Source: an uncultured Faecalibacterium sp.
GTDB lineage: Bacteria > Bacillota > Clostridia > Oscillospirales > Ruminococcaceae
Direction: 5' to 3'
NCBI GenBank assembly: GCA_934540955.1
Contig: CAKTCY010000057.1
Coordinates: forward strand, 1-13,428
DNA length: 13,428 nucleotides
Shown here: one piece after another, positions 5,739 to 13,428 of the stretch
Numbering within the stretch: position 1 is the stretch's first letter
Layout of the letters: the number at the start of each line of letters is the position of its first letter
The notes under the pieces: generated by a model
Databases searched by the model: none
What the model was told of the DNA's origin: nothing
Seen by the model: the letters and a program-made list of their open reading frames with translations, nothing else
Position numbers and translations under genes: made by a program

Positions 5739-5767
5739 TGGTTTTATCACCGGTTTCGTGTTACAAT
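5739..5767 (+). promoter_or_regulatory. Possible promoter for addB-addA
   Basis: TACAAT (5762-5767) is a good -10; the -35 at 17-base spacing is TGGTTT (5739-5744), a poor match. It lies 35 bases upstream of ATG 5802 and only 10 bases from the divergent ruvX promoter, so the two may compete for polymerase. Confidence 0.45.
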
Positions 5768-5801
5768 AAAGGCAAAAATCAACGAGCGGGAGGAAACCGA
5801 A

Positions 5802-8800
5802 ATGCTGAAACTGGTTCTGGGCGCTTCCGGCAGCGGCAAGACCACCCTGCTGTATGCCCGCATCCGCGCCCGCGCCGAGGCGGGGAAGCGCAGCATCCTG
5901 CTGGTGCCGGAGCAGTTTACTTCCAGCACCGAGGCGCGCATCTACCGGGAGCTGGGAGATGCCCTTTCCGGCATGGTGGAAAGCTATTCCTTTACCAGTC
6001 TGGCCGAGCATATCCTTGCAGTAGAGGGCGGCGCGGCGGTGCAGACCCTGACCGATGCCGGGCGGGCGGTGCTGGTGCGCCGTGCGCTGGAGGAACTGCA
6101 GGATAATGTGCACTACTACTACCGCCACCGGCGCAGCGCAGCCTTTTGCCAGATGGCTGCCGAGACCATCGACGAGCTGAAAAGCGCCGGGCTTTCCGGG
6201 CAGCAGCTGCAGGAGCTTGCCCGGGACTGCGGCACCGAGAGCGCAAAGCTGGGCGAGCTGGCGCTCATTTTTCAGGGCTACGAAAGCCTGCTGGCGGGCA
6301 CCGGCATGGACCCTGCCGACCGTCTGGAGCTGGCAGCCGACCGTCTGGAGGCTGCACTTGCCCGGGACGAGCTGCCGGACTTTTTGCGGGAGCGCGAGGT
6401 GTTCATTGACGAGTTCGACACCTTCAACGCGCCCAAAAAGCGGCTGATGGGTGCCATGCTGGCCGCCCTGCCCGCCGTAACGGTGGCGCTGTGCGAGGAC
6501 GGCGCACCCATGCAGCCCGGGGACTTGGAGCTGTTCTCCGGTGCAAAGCAGGTGGCGGCGCAACTGCGCCAGCTGGCGCGCAAAAACGGCGCACAGGTGG
6601 CCGCACCGGAGCTGCTGCGGCGGGACCTGCGCCATAAGGATGCCCCGGGGCTTGCCGCCTTGACTGAGTTGCTGGAGACCGGCAGCTGCACCCCGCCGGA
6701 AAGCGCCCCGGAGCTGCGGCTGTTTGCCGCCGCCAGCCGGGAAGAGGAGGCCCGCTGCGCCGCTGCCGCCATCCGCCGCCTGATGCGGCAGGGCGTGCGC
6801 TGCGGAAAAATCGCGGTGGTCTGCCGCGATATCAGCCTGTACCGGGCTGCGGTGCGGTACGAGTTCCGCATGGCAGAGATCCCGCTGTACTGCGACGAGC
6901 CCACCACCCCGGAGTTCAGCGCCCCCGCCACGGCGGTGCGGGCGCTGCTGGCACTGCTGCGGGGTGCAGACATGACCGAGCAGCTGACCGTACTGGCTAA
7001 GACCGGCCTGTGCGCCCTGATCGAACCGGAGGTCTGCGCGCTGGAAAACTACGCCTACACATGGTCGCCCAATGCGGCGGCGTGGCGGGCAGAATTTACC
7101 AAAAGCCCCCGGGGCTTTGGCGATGCCGAACTGACCGAGGAGGACGCCCAGAACCTGACCCGGGCCGAGCACGCCCGCAAAAAGCTGGTGACGGCGGTGG
7201 ATACTTTGCGCAGCAAGGTACGAAGTGCCAACGCCGAGCAGATCAGCCGGGCGCTGTATTTCTGCCTGAAGGAACTGGGCGCAGAGGAGCAGCAGGCCGC
7301 GCAGGTGGAGGATATCCGCACCGCCCGGGGCATCCCGGCGGCAGAGGAAGCCGCCCGCGAGTGGAACGTGGTGATGCAGCTGCTGGACGAGATGGCGCGG
7401 CTGCTGGGCAGTCAGGGCATCACCGTGCCGGAGTACGAGGATCTTTTCAGCCTGCTGCTGCGCTCCTCTGACCTTGGGCACATCCCGCAGACCTTGGACG
7501 CGGTGGTGCTGGCAAGCGCCGGTAAAATGCGTCTGGATGCGCCGGACTATGTGTTCGTGCTGGGGCTTGCGGAGGGGGAATTTCCTTCCACCCCGGCGGA
7601 AAGCGGCCTGCTGACCCATGCCGACCGCGATCTGCTGATGGCAAAACAGATCGACCTGCCGGACTGCTTTGAGAACCGGGTGGTGCGTGAGCAGGTCTGT
7701 TTTTACAAAGCCCTTACCGCCCCGGCAAAGGGGCTGTGGATGAGCTGGCCGAAGGGGCAGGGACAGACCCTGTGCGCCGCGCTGGAGCCCATCGTGGAGG
7801 CATTGCAGCCTGCTGCACCGCAGCTGGAGCTGATCGACCTTGCCGCCACCCCCGCAGACGGCTTGGATGTGCTGGGCGGCGGCTGGCCGCTGACCGAGCG
7901 GGAGCGCGCCAGCCTGACCGAGGCACTGCGCGCCCCCGGCGAGGGAGTACAGGCACCCCGGGGGCTGGCACTGCTGCAGCGCATGGAGCAGGACCCGCCC
8001 CGGCAGGTGCAGGATCTGCCCACGCTGGAAGCGCTGCTGGGCAGGCGGCTGCACATCTCGCCCAGCCAGCTGGAAAAATATTATACCTGCCGCTACGGCT
8101 ACTTTTTGCAGTATGTGCTGGGGCTCAAGCCCCGCCGCCGTGCAGAGCTTTCCGCCGACCAGAGCGGCACGCTGATGCACTGGGTGCTGCAGATGGCACT
8201 GGACCCCCACCCCGGGGCGGACAACCCCTGTGCCGGGCTGCGCCCCTTCTTGGAGCTGGACGATGCCGCCATGGCCGACCTTGCCGCCGCGCTGGTGGAC
8301 GAGTACGCGCGGCGCTATCTGCCGGAGGATACCGCACGCTTTGCCTATCTGCTCTCCCGGCTGAAAAAGAGCATGACCAGCCTGTTGTGCTATCTGCGGG
8401 ACGAGCAGAACCAGTCCCAATTCAAGCCCGTGGCCTGTGAGCTGAAGATCGGCCGGGGCGAGGATGCTGTGCCCGGGCAGGTGTACCGCCTGTCGGACGG
8501 GCGCACGGTGCAGCTGGTGGGCACGGTGGACCGCGCGGACGAGTGGATCGAGGATAACGGCACCCGCTGGGTGCGGGTAGTGGACTACAAGACCGGCAGC
8601 AAAAAGCTGGACTTAAAAGAAGTCTACTGCGGGCTGGACTGCCAGATGCTGCTGTATCTGTTCAGCCTGACCCGGGATGCGGGCGGGCGCTTTACCGGCG
8701 CACAGCCGGCGGGCGTTTTGTATCTGCTGGCCGACCCCGCCCCCCAGACCCTGCCCCGCGGACAGGCTGCCCGGGCGGTGGAGTACCAGCTGGACGGCCT

Positions 8801-9164
8801 TGTGCGGGACGAGCAGAAGATCTTTGACGCCATGGATGCGGACGAAACGGGCAAGTATCTGCCCTTCGGCTACCGCAACGGCGCACCCAGCCCCTACCAG
8901 AAGGACAAGCGGGCGGACAGCGCCAAGCTCAGCCGCATCCAGCTGCATCTGGACGACCTTGTCACCCAGATGGGCGAGCAGCTTTACGGCGGGCGGATCG
9001 ATGCCGAGCCGCTGGTGGTGAGCAGCAGCAAAAGCCCCTGTACTTGGTGCGATTACAGCTTTATCTGCTGCCACGAGACCGGGGTGCACGAGCGTGCGCT
9101 GGAAGCCCCGGTAAAGCCCTTTGAACCCGAGGAAGAACCCGAAGAAAAGGAGGAACAGCCGTGA
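5802..9164 (+). CDS. addB: Helicase-exonuclease AddAB, subunit AddB
   Basis: 1120 residues. AddB is the partner of AddA in the Firmicutes counterpart of RecBCD, which resects double-strand breaks and loads RecA after meeting a Chi sequence. Visible are an N-terminal Walker A, LGASGSGKTT with Lys13; LVPEQFTS near residue 40; VFVLGLAEGEFP in the inactivated helicase region; and the C-terminal nuclease with VVDYKTG (Asp928, Lys930). The four cysteines of the AddB iron-sulphur cluster are present: Cys763 in YYTCRYGYFLQY, and Cys1080, Cys1083 and Cys1089 in PCTWCDYSFIC, with the family's C-x2-C-x5-C spacing. The start ATG 5802 follows GGAGG (5789-5793) by 8 bases and opens directly on the Walker A strand; the frame upstream to 5682 crosses the promoter region. 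Its stop overlaps the addA start by four bases. Confidence 0.97.
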   Translation: MLKLVLGASGSGKTTLLYARIRARAEAGKRSILLVPEQFTSSTEARIYRELGDALSGMVESYSFTSLAEHILAVEGGAAVQTLTDAGRAVLVRRALEELQDNVHYYYRHRRSAAFCQMAAETIDELKSAGLSGQQLQELARDCGTESAKLGELALIFQGYESLLAGTGMDPADRLELAADRLEAALARDELPDFLREREVFIDEFDTFNAPKKRLMGAMLAALPAVTVALCEDGAPMQPGDLELFSGAKQVAAQLRQLARKNGAQVAAPELLRRDLRHKDAPGLAALTELLETGSCTPPESAPELRLFAAASREEEARCAAAAIRRLMRQGVRCGKIAVVCRDISLYRAAVRYEFRMAEIPLYCDEPTTPEFSAPATAVRALLALLRGADMTEQLTVLAKTGLCALIEPEVCALENYAYTWSPNAAAWRAEFTKSPRGFGDAELTEEDAQNLTRAEHARKKLVTAVDTLRSKVRSANAEQISRALYFCLKELGAEEQQAAQVEDIRTARGIPAAEEAAREWNVVMQLLDEMARLLGSQGITVPEYEDLFSLLLRSSDLGHIPQTLDAVVLASAGKMRLDAPDYVFVLGLAEGEFPSTPAESGLLTHADRDLLMAKQIDLPDCFENRVVREQVCFYKALTAPAKGLWMSWPKGQGQTLCAALEPIVEALQPAAPQLELIDLAATPADGLDVLGGGWPLTERERASLTEALRAPGEGVQAPRGLALLQRMEQDPPRQVQDLPTLEALLGRRLHISPSQLEKYYTCRYGYFLQYVLGLKPRRRAELSADQSGTLMHWVLQMALDPHPGADNPCAGLRPFLELDDAAMADLAAALVDEYARRYLPEDTARFAYLLSRLKKSMTSLLCYLRDEQNQSQFKPVACELKIGRGEDAVPGQVYRLSDGRTVQLVGTVDRADEWIEDNGTRWVRVVDYKTGSKKLDLKEVYCGLDCQMLLYLFSLTRDAGGRFTGAQPAGVLYLLADPAPQTLPRGQAARAVEYQLDGLVRDEQKIFDAMDADETGKYLPFGYRNGAPSPYQKDKRADSAKLSRIQLHLDDLVTQMGEQLYGGRIDAEPLVVSSSKSPCTWCDYSFICCHETGVHERALEAPVKPFEPEEEPEEKEEQP

Positions 9165-12100
9165 GCGGACCCAAATGGACCCCGGCGCAGCAGGCTGCCA
9201 TTGCAGACCGGGGCGGTGCGCTGCTGGTAAGCGCAGCCGCAGGCAGCGGCAAGACCGCCGTGCTGACCGAGCGGGCGGTGCAGCTGATCACCGACCCGGA
9301 GCACCCGGTCAACGCCGACCGGCTGCTCATCGTCACCTTTACCAACGCGGCGGCGGCAGAGCTGCGTGCCCGCATCGGGCAGGCGCTGCTGCACCGCAGC
9401 CAGCTGCAGCCCGGCAACGCCATGCTGCGCCGCCAGCGGATGCTGCTGCAGCGTGCGCCTATCTGCACCATTGATGCTTTTTGTCTGAACCTGCTGCACA
9501 AGCACTTTCAGGCGCTGGATATCCCGCCGGATTTTGCCCCGGCAGACCCCGGCACCGTGCAGCTGCTGCGGGGGGCGGCACTGGCCGAAACGCTGGAAAA
9601 CGCCTACCGCGACCCGGATTTCTGCGCCTTTGCAGACCTATACGGCAAGGGACGCACGGATAAACCGGCCGGTGATGCCATTTTGCAGATCTACGATTTT
9701 CTGCGGGCGCTGCCGGATTACGACCGCAAGCTGGATGAATTTCTTGCGCCATACGAGCAGGAAAACGGCTTTGCTTCCACCTGTTGGCACGACCTGCTGC
9801 TGGCCGAAGCTGCCCGCTGCGCCAAGGCTGCGCGGGAGCTGCTGACGGCAGCACTGGCCGACTGCCGTGCGGATTTTGACCAGGAGCAGGCGGCTGCCGA
9901 GGAGAAAAAGACTGCCTCTGCCCGGGCGAAGGCACAGGCTACGGTAGCGGAAAAATACGAGGAGGCCGGCACAAGGCTGGAAAAAGCCGCCGCCCTCTTT
10001 GCGCAGGCGGAGCAGCAGGCGGCTGCCGGGCAGTGGGATCCGCTGTACGACCTGCTCACCCCCTATGTGCTGGGCATGGAGGAAGCCCCCGGCCTGAAGG
10101 GCATGAAAAAGCGTCTGGGCGGCGACCACAAGGCGGAGATCAAGACCCGCTCGGACGAAGCCGCCGCCCTGTTTGAGCAGATGACCCAGTTCATCTGCTG
10201 CTCCGAGGCCGAGGCCGAGACCGACCGGCAGATCACCCTGCCCCGGCTGCGGGCGCTGTTTGCCGCCGTGCGGGACTTTGATGCCCGGTTCACAGCCAGA
10301 AAGCGGGAGCGCAAGCTGCTGGAATTCAGCGATTTTGAACATCTTGCCCTGCGGCTGCTGCGCACCCCGGAGGGCACGCCTACCCCCTTGTGCGAGAGCA
10401 TCCGGCAGGACTACGCCGCCGTGATGGTGGACGAATATCAGGATACGAACGCTTTGCAGGACGCCCTTTACCGCTGCCTTGCCGCCCCGGCGGGGGACAA
10501 CCTCTTCCTTGTGGGCGACTTAAAGCAGAGCATCTACCGCTTCCGGCAGGCAGAGCCCGGCATCTTCCGGCAAAAGCTGGACAGCTGGCCGCTGCTGCCG
10601 GGCGCAAAAGCCCGTCCCCGCCCGCCGGAGGACACCCCGGGCACGGACGCCCTGCTGGCGCTGGATGCAAACTTCCGCTCCGCGCCGCAGGTGGTGGCGG
10701 GCATCAACTATCTCTTTGAGCAGCTCATGACCCCGGAGCTGGGCGATACCGCCTACGGCGACGGGCAGCGTCTGGTCTGCGGTGCGCCCGGGGAATATCA
10801 GGGCAGTGTGGAGGTGCAGTTTTTACCGGACGATGAGACCGAGACCGATGCGGGCTGGATCGCAGAGCGCATCAAGCAGCTGGTTTCTGCCGGAGAGCCG
10901 GTGCGGGAGGGCGGCACCACCCGCCCGGTGCGGTACGAGGACTGCTGCGTGCTGCTGGCGGCGCGCACCGAGTTCCCGGCGTATGTGGAGGCACTGACTG
11001 CCCGGGGCATCCCGGTATACGCCGACGCTCGGGAGAACCTGATGCTTGCACCCCATATCCGCCCCCTCATCGCCCTGCTCAAGGTCATCGACGACCCCTC
11101 GCAGGACATCTATCTGGCCGCCGCCATGCTGGGCCCCATGTTCGGCTTTACCGAGGACGACCTCGTGCGGCTGCGCGCCCGCAGCCGTCAGGTGCAGGCC
11201 GAGCCAGACAAAAAGCCCGCCCGCATCAGCCTATACGGGGCGCTGCTGCTGGCGCTGGAGGACCCAGCAGAGGATCCCTTTACCGAGAAGGTGAAGGACT
11301 TCTACGCCCACCTCACCGCCCTGCGGCAGATGGCGCGCAGCGCCCCGGCAGAGCAGCTGTTGGAAGAAATTTTTGCCTCCACCGGCTATCTGGCGGCACT
11401 GGGCGTGCTGGAAAACGGTGCCCGCCGTCGGGAGGATGCCCGCCGCTTTGCCACCTTCTGCGCCGCCTCCGGTGCGGGGGGCATCTCGGCACTGGTGCGT
11501 GCCATCGATGCCGCCGCGCAGGCAGGCAGCACCGGACAGGACACCGTGCCCAGCGGGGTGCACCCGGGGTGCGTGTCCATCATGACCATCCACCGCTCCA
11601 AGGGCTTACAGTTCCCGGTGGTGTTCGTGGGGGATACAGCCCGCAAGTTCAACGCTTCGGATATCCGTCAGCCGGTGCTGGTGCACCGCGCTTTCGGCGC
11701 GGGGCTGCGGCTGCGGCCGGAGAACGGCGAGGGCGCTTACAAGACTGCTGCCTACACCGCGCTGGCCGCTGTCCACGCCAAGGAGCTGCGCAGCGAGCAG
11801 ATGCGCCTTTTGTATGTGGCGCTCACCCGCGCGCAGGATAAGCTCATCCTCACCGTGCCCTTGAGCAGCGGCAAGACCGCAAAGCCCTTTGCCAAGGCAG
11901 CGGCCTTTCTGGCTGCCGGAGCAGGGGCCACGCTGCATCAGCAGGCCAACAGCTTTGCCGACTGGCTGCGGGCGGCGCTGCTGGTGCACCCGGACGGCGG
12001 GGTGCTGCGGCAGCTTTCCGGCAACCGGGAGCTGCTGTTTGTGCAGACCGAAAGCGTGATGGATATCAAGGTGTGCGACGATGCCGTGCAACTGGCCGAG

Positions 12101-12847
12101 GAACCGGATGCAGATACGGCGGACGAAGCGCCGGAGACTGACCCGGCACTGGTGGAGAAGCTGCGGCAGGGCTTTGCATGGCAGTACCCGGCGGCAGCGC
12201 TTGCACAGGTGCCCGCTAAGGTCAGCGTGACCAGCATCGTGCACAAGGCCGAGCAGACCACGCTGGAGCGCCCGGGCTTCCTTTCCAAGGACGGCCTGAC
12301 CGCTGCCGAGATGGGCACGGCGCTGCACACTTTTCTGGAGCACGCGGACTTTGCCCGGCTGGCCGAGGCCAAGGCTGCGGGCACGCTGGACGCAGCCATC
12401 CCGGCAGAGCGGGACCGTCAGGTGGCATTGCAGCTGACCGCCCCGGAGATCGCGGAAAAGCTGGACGCGGTGTGCATCCGCCGCTTTGTGGAAAGCGAGG
12501 CCTTTGTGAAAATCTGCGCCGCCGAGCAGGTGCTGCGGGAACTGCCCTTTATAACCGCGCTGCCCGCCGGTGCGGTGCTGGCGGCACAGGGACACGAGGC
12601 GCTGCCCGCCGCCGCAGACGCGCAGGTGCTGGTGCAGGGCATCGCCGACCTTGTGCTGGTGTACCCGGACCATCTGGAGCTGCTGGACTACAAGACCGAC
12701 CGCCGCAAGGCCGAAAGCGACTTTTTGCACGCCTACCGCGCCCAGCTGAACCTCTATGCCATTGCCATCGAAAAGCGCTTTGCGCCGAAAAAGGTGACCT
12801 ATAAGGGCATCTACTCCTTTGCACTGGGCAAGCTGATCGAGGCGTAA
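9161..12847 (+). CDS. addA: Helicase-exonuclease AddAB, subunit AddA
   Basis: 1228 residues, the usual length. AddA is the 3'-5' superfamily 1A helicase and nuclease of the AddAB complex. Motifs in order are WTPAQQAAI (Q motif), SAAAGSGKT with Lys31 (Walker A), FTNAAAAELRARI (Ia), VDEYQDTN with Asp424-Glu425 (Walker B), GDLKQSIYRFRQAEP (III), LDANFRS (IV), MTIHRSKGLQFP from 808 (V), MRLLYVALTRA at 881-891 (VI), and the RecB-type nuclease motif LLDYKTDR with Asp1176 and Lys1178. All ATPase and nuclease signatures appear intact. It starts at GTG 9161, 7 bases after AAGGAGG (9147-9153), and overlaps the addB stop in GTGA, so the two subunits should be translationally coupled in equal amounts. 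Confidence 0.97.
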   Translation: MSGPKWTPAQQAAIADRGGALLVSAAAGSGKTAVLTERAVQLITDPEHPVNADRLLIVTFTNAAAAELRARIGQALLHRSQLQPGNAMLRRQRMLLQRAPICTIDAFCLNLLHKHFQALDIPPDFAPADPGTVQLLRGAALAETLENAYRDPDFCAFADLYGKGRTDKPAGDAILQIYDFLRALPDYDRKLDEFLAPYEQENGFASTCWHDLLLAEAARCAKAARELLTAALADCRADFDQEQAAAEEKKTASARAKAQATVAEKYEEAGTRLEKAAALFAQAEQQAAAGQWDPLYDLLTPYVLGMEEAPGLKGMKKRLGGDHKAEIKTRSDEAAALFEQMTQFICCSEAEAETDRQITLPRLRALFAAVRDFDARFTARKRERKLLEFSDFEHLALRLLRTPEGTPTPLCESIRQDYAAVMVDEYQDTNALQDALYRCLAAPAGDNLFLVGDLKQSIYRFRQAEPGIFRQKLDSWPLLPGAKARPRPPEDTPGTDALLALDANFRSAPQVVAGINYLFEQLMTPELGDTAYGDGQRLVCGAPGEYQGSVEVQFLPDDETETDAGWIAERIKQLVSAGEPVREGGTTRPVRYEDCCVLLAARTEFPAYVEALTARGIPVYADARENLMLAPHIRPLIALLKVIDDPSQDIYLAAAMLGPMFGFTEDDLVRLRARSRQVQAEPDKKPARISLYGALLLALEDPAEDPFTEKVKDFYAHLTALRQMARSAPAEQLLEEIFASTGYLAALGVLENGARRREDARRFATFCAASGAGGISALVRAIDAAAQAGSTGQDTVPSGVHPGCVSIMTIHRSKGLQFPVVFVGDTARKFNASDIRQPVLVHRAFGAGLRLRPENGEGAYKTAAYTALAAVHAKELRSEQMRLLYVALTRAQDKLILTVPLSSGKTAKPFAKAAAFLAAGAGATLHQQANSFADWLRAALLVHPDGGVLRQLSGNRELLFVQTESVMDIKVCDDAVQLAEEPDADTADEAPETDPALVEKLRQGFAWQYPAAALAQVPAKVSVTSIVHKAEQTTLERPGFLSKDGLTAAEMGTALHTFLEHADFARLAEAKAAGTLDAAIPAERDRQVALQLTAPEIAEKLDAVCIRRFVESEAFVKICAAEQVLRELPFITALPAGAVLAAQGHEALPAAADAQVLVQGIADLVLVYPDHLELLDYKTDRRKAESDFLHAYRAQLNLYAIAIEKRFAPKKVTYKGIYSFALGKLIEA

Positions 12848-13026
12848 AACGATTGAGAATGGCCTCCGCTTATCGGGTTGCGGCACCCAGCATCCGCTTC
12901 GTGCCTTAGGCGGCACTTGCGTCTTGCTGGCCGCTGCCCCAACAACTCCTCCCTGTTTCCGCCGCTGGCGGTGGTCGTCGTCGTTGCACTCAGGCCATAT
13001 TCAGAGGAAAGATTGTTTTAAATTTC

Positions 13027-13062
13027 GGGTTTCAGGAAAGTCTGCGGACTTTCCTGAAACCC
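13027..13062. repeat. Perfect 16-bp hairpin with TGCG loop
   Basis: GGGTTTCAGGAAAGTC (13027-13042) pairs perfectly with GACTTTCCTGAAACCC (13047-13062). No T-run follows closely on either strand, so it is not an obvious terminator. Its centre matches the 2863-2900 hairpin at 15 of 20 positions. Confidence 0.8.
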
Positions 13063-13099
13063 ATTTTCACCAGAGGGGTCGTAAATTAAAACAGCATCT

Positions 13100-13134
13100 G
13101 CAACGCCTGTTTCCTGTGGAAACAGCGGCGTTGC
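13100..13134. repeat. 15-bp hairpin with a 2-base bulge
   Basis: GCAACGC plus CTGTTTCC (13100-13114) pairs with GGAAACAG (13118-13125) and GCGTTGC (13128-13134); CG at 13126-13127 is bulged and the loop is TGT. A further 7-bp pairing, GCGTTTG (13180-13186) with CAAACGC (13205-13211), lies just downstream. Confidence 0.75.
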
Positions 13135-13207
13135 GGGTGAAGCTGCCTGTTTTCCTCTGCGGCCTTTCCCGTGAAAATAGCGTTTGGAGCACTCCGCAGA
13201 GCGCGAC

Positions 13208-13231
13208 AAACGCGAAATATAACGCGAAATA
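13208..13231 (+). repeat. Two perfect tandem copies of a 12-bp AT-rich unit
   Basis: ACGCGAAATATA occurs at 13208-13219 and again at 13220-13231 without any gap or mismatch, in a locally AT-rich stretch unlike the GC-rich surroundings. Confidence 0.85.
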
Positions 13232-13336
13232 TAAATAATTCTTCCGCTATTTATGGCCAGAGCGCAGCGGAGGCCATTCAAAATCGTCCCGCTGACCGGA
13301 AAGTCATATTTTTTCCAAAGAACGCATAAAAAGTGC

Positions 13337-13365
13337 TTGACAGGGCAGGTAAAGCGTGGTAAAAT
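13337..13365 (+). promoter_or_regulatory. Strong sigma-70-type promoter reading out of the window
   Basis: TTGACA (13337-13342), a 17-base spacer and TAAAAT (13360-13365), with an A-rich stretch just upstream (AAAAAG, 13328-13333) that could act as an UP element. The start point would be near 13372. The remaining ~55 bases have no convincing start codon with a spaced ribosome binding site, so they are probably the 5' leader, or start, of a gene or stable RNA beyond the window. Confidence 0.8.
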
Positions 13366-13428
13366 AGCCGGGTAAAGAAAGCAGCTACGGCCTGTGCCGC
13401 GCTCGCCTTGCGGGAGAATGTCCCCGGG

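Larger units (their letters stand above)
12849..13287. repeat. ~440-bp segment bounded by 22-bp inverted repeats (MITE-like candidate)
   Basis: Bases 12849-12870 (ACGATTGAGAATGG then CCTCCGCT) and the reverse complement of 13266-13287 agree at 20 of 22 positions. The repeats enclose 395 bases with no gene, and the left one begins one base after the addA stop. I see no matching target-site duplication outside the repeats (TAAA on the left, CCCG on the right), so a mobile origin is unproven; an old non-autonomous element or a large folded RNA are both possible. Confidence 0.55.
12848..13336. other. Gene-free region after addA, rich in inverted repeats
   Basis: I see no gene here: the open frames are short, lack ribosome binding sites and have no protein-like composition. 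The segment holds a pair of 22-bp inverted repeats at its edges, at least three strong hairpins, a 12-bp tandem repeat and an AT-rich patch near 13207-13256. No T-run terminator follows addA closely. The listed repeats account for much of the region. Confidence 0.7.

Noticed and set aside
5664..8420. Long N-terminal extension of the ruvX frame on the minus strand
   Set aside because: It is antisense to addB, shows no recognisable domain, and ruvX has its own ribosome binding site and promoter at 5663-5728.
11606..12916. 436-residue open frame on the minus strand
   Set aside because: Antisense to the addA C-terminal nuclease region, low-complexity His/Gln/Leu-rich composition, no start signals.
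12924..13238. Short frames on both strands in the region after addA
   Set aside because: Their translations follow the hairpins and repeats, lack start signals and resemble no protein family.
1..13428. CRISPR array, tRNA or rRNA genes, transposase, toxin-antitoxin or other defence genes
   Set aside because: No regularly spaced direct repeats, tRNA-like cloverleaf or rRNA sequence was noticed, and all convincing proteins are housekeeping or small conserved families; AddAB is a general repair complex.

Overview
The window looks like chromosomal DNA from a GC-rich, gut-type clostridium, most likely Faecalibacterium or a close Oscillospiraceae/Ruminococcaceae relative. This is inferred from the Firmicutes gene set (AddAB rather than RecBCD, a DUF1292/YrzB protein, ruvX, a DUF378 protein), strong AGGAGG-type ribosome binding sites, TTGACA/TATAAT promoters and high G+C coding sequence. 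No phage, transposase, plasmid, CRISPR, rRNA or tRNA gene is visible.

Layout. Bases 1-2534 (+) hold a tight operon: the end of an Lrp/AsnC regulator, a class I/II PLP aminotransferase overlapping it by one base, and ispE of the non-mevalonate isoprenoid pathway. A hairpin with a T-run closes this unit, and the same hairpin covers the ribosome binding site of a small DUF378 membrane protein (2594-2800, +). Bases 2863-4311 are read from the minus strand: a promoter, a DUF1292 protein, a structured non-coding RNA with its own terminator, then a thioredoxin-fold protein that lacks the usual redox cysteine. Bases 4381-5180 (+) encode a cyclophilin-type lipoprotein, which converges on ruvX (5232-5663, -) at a bidirectional terminator. 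ruvX is divergent from the addB-addA operon (5802-12847, +), which encodes the helicase-nuclease for double-strand-break repair. The last 580 bases have no gene. They contain a roughly 440-bp segment bounded by 22-bp inverted repeats and full of hairpins, then a near-consensus promoter firing out of the window.

The coding genes are mostly housekeeping: amino acid metabolism, isoprenoid synthesis, rRNA maturation, protein folding and recombination. The least ordinary parts are non-coding. They are the structured RNA at about 3602-3822, whose closing stem and terminator compete for the same bases just upstream of the redoxin-like gene; the hairpin combining terminator and ribosome-binding-site mask before the DUF378 gene; and the inverted-repeat-bounded segment after addA. 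I cannot assign the RNA to a family with confidence from sequence alone.
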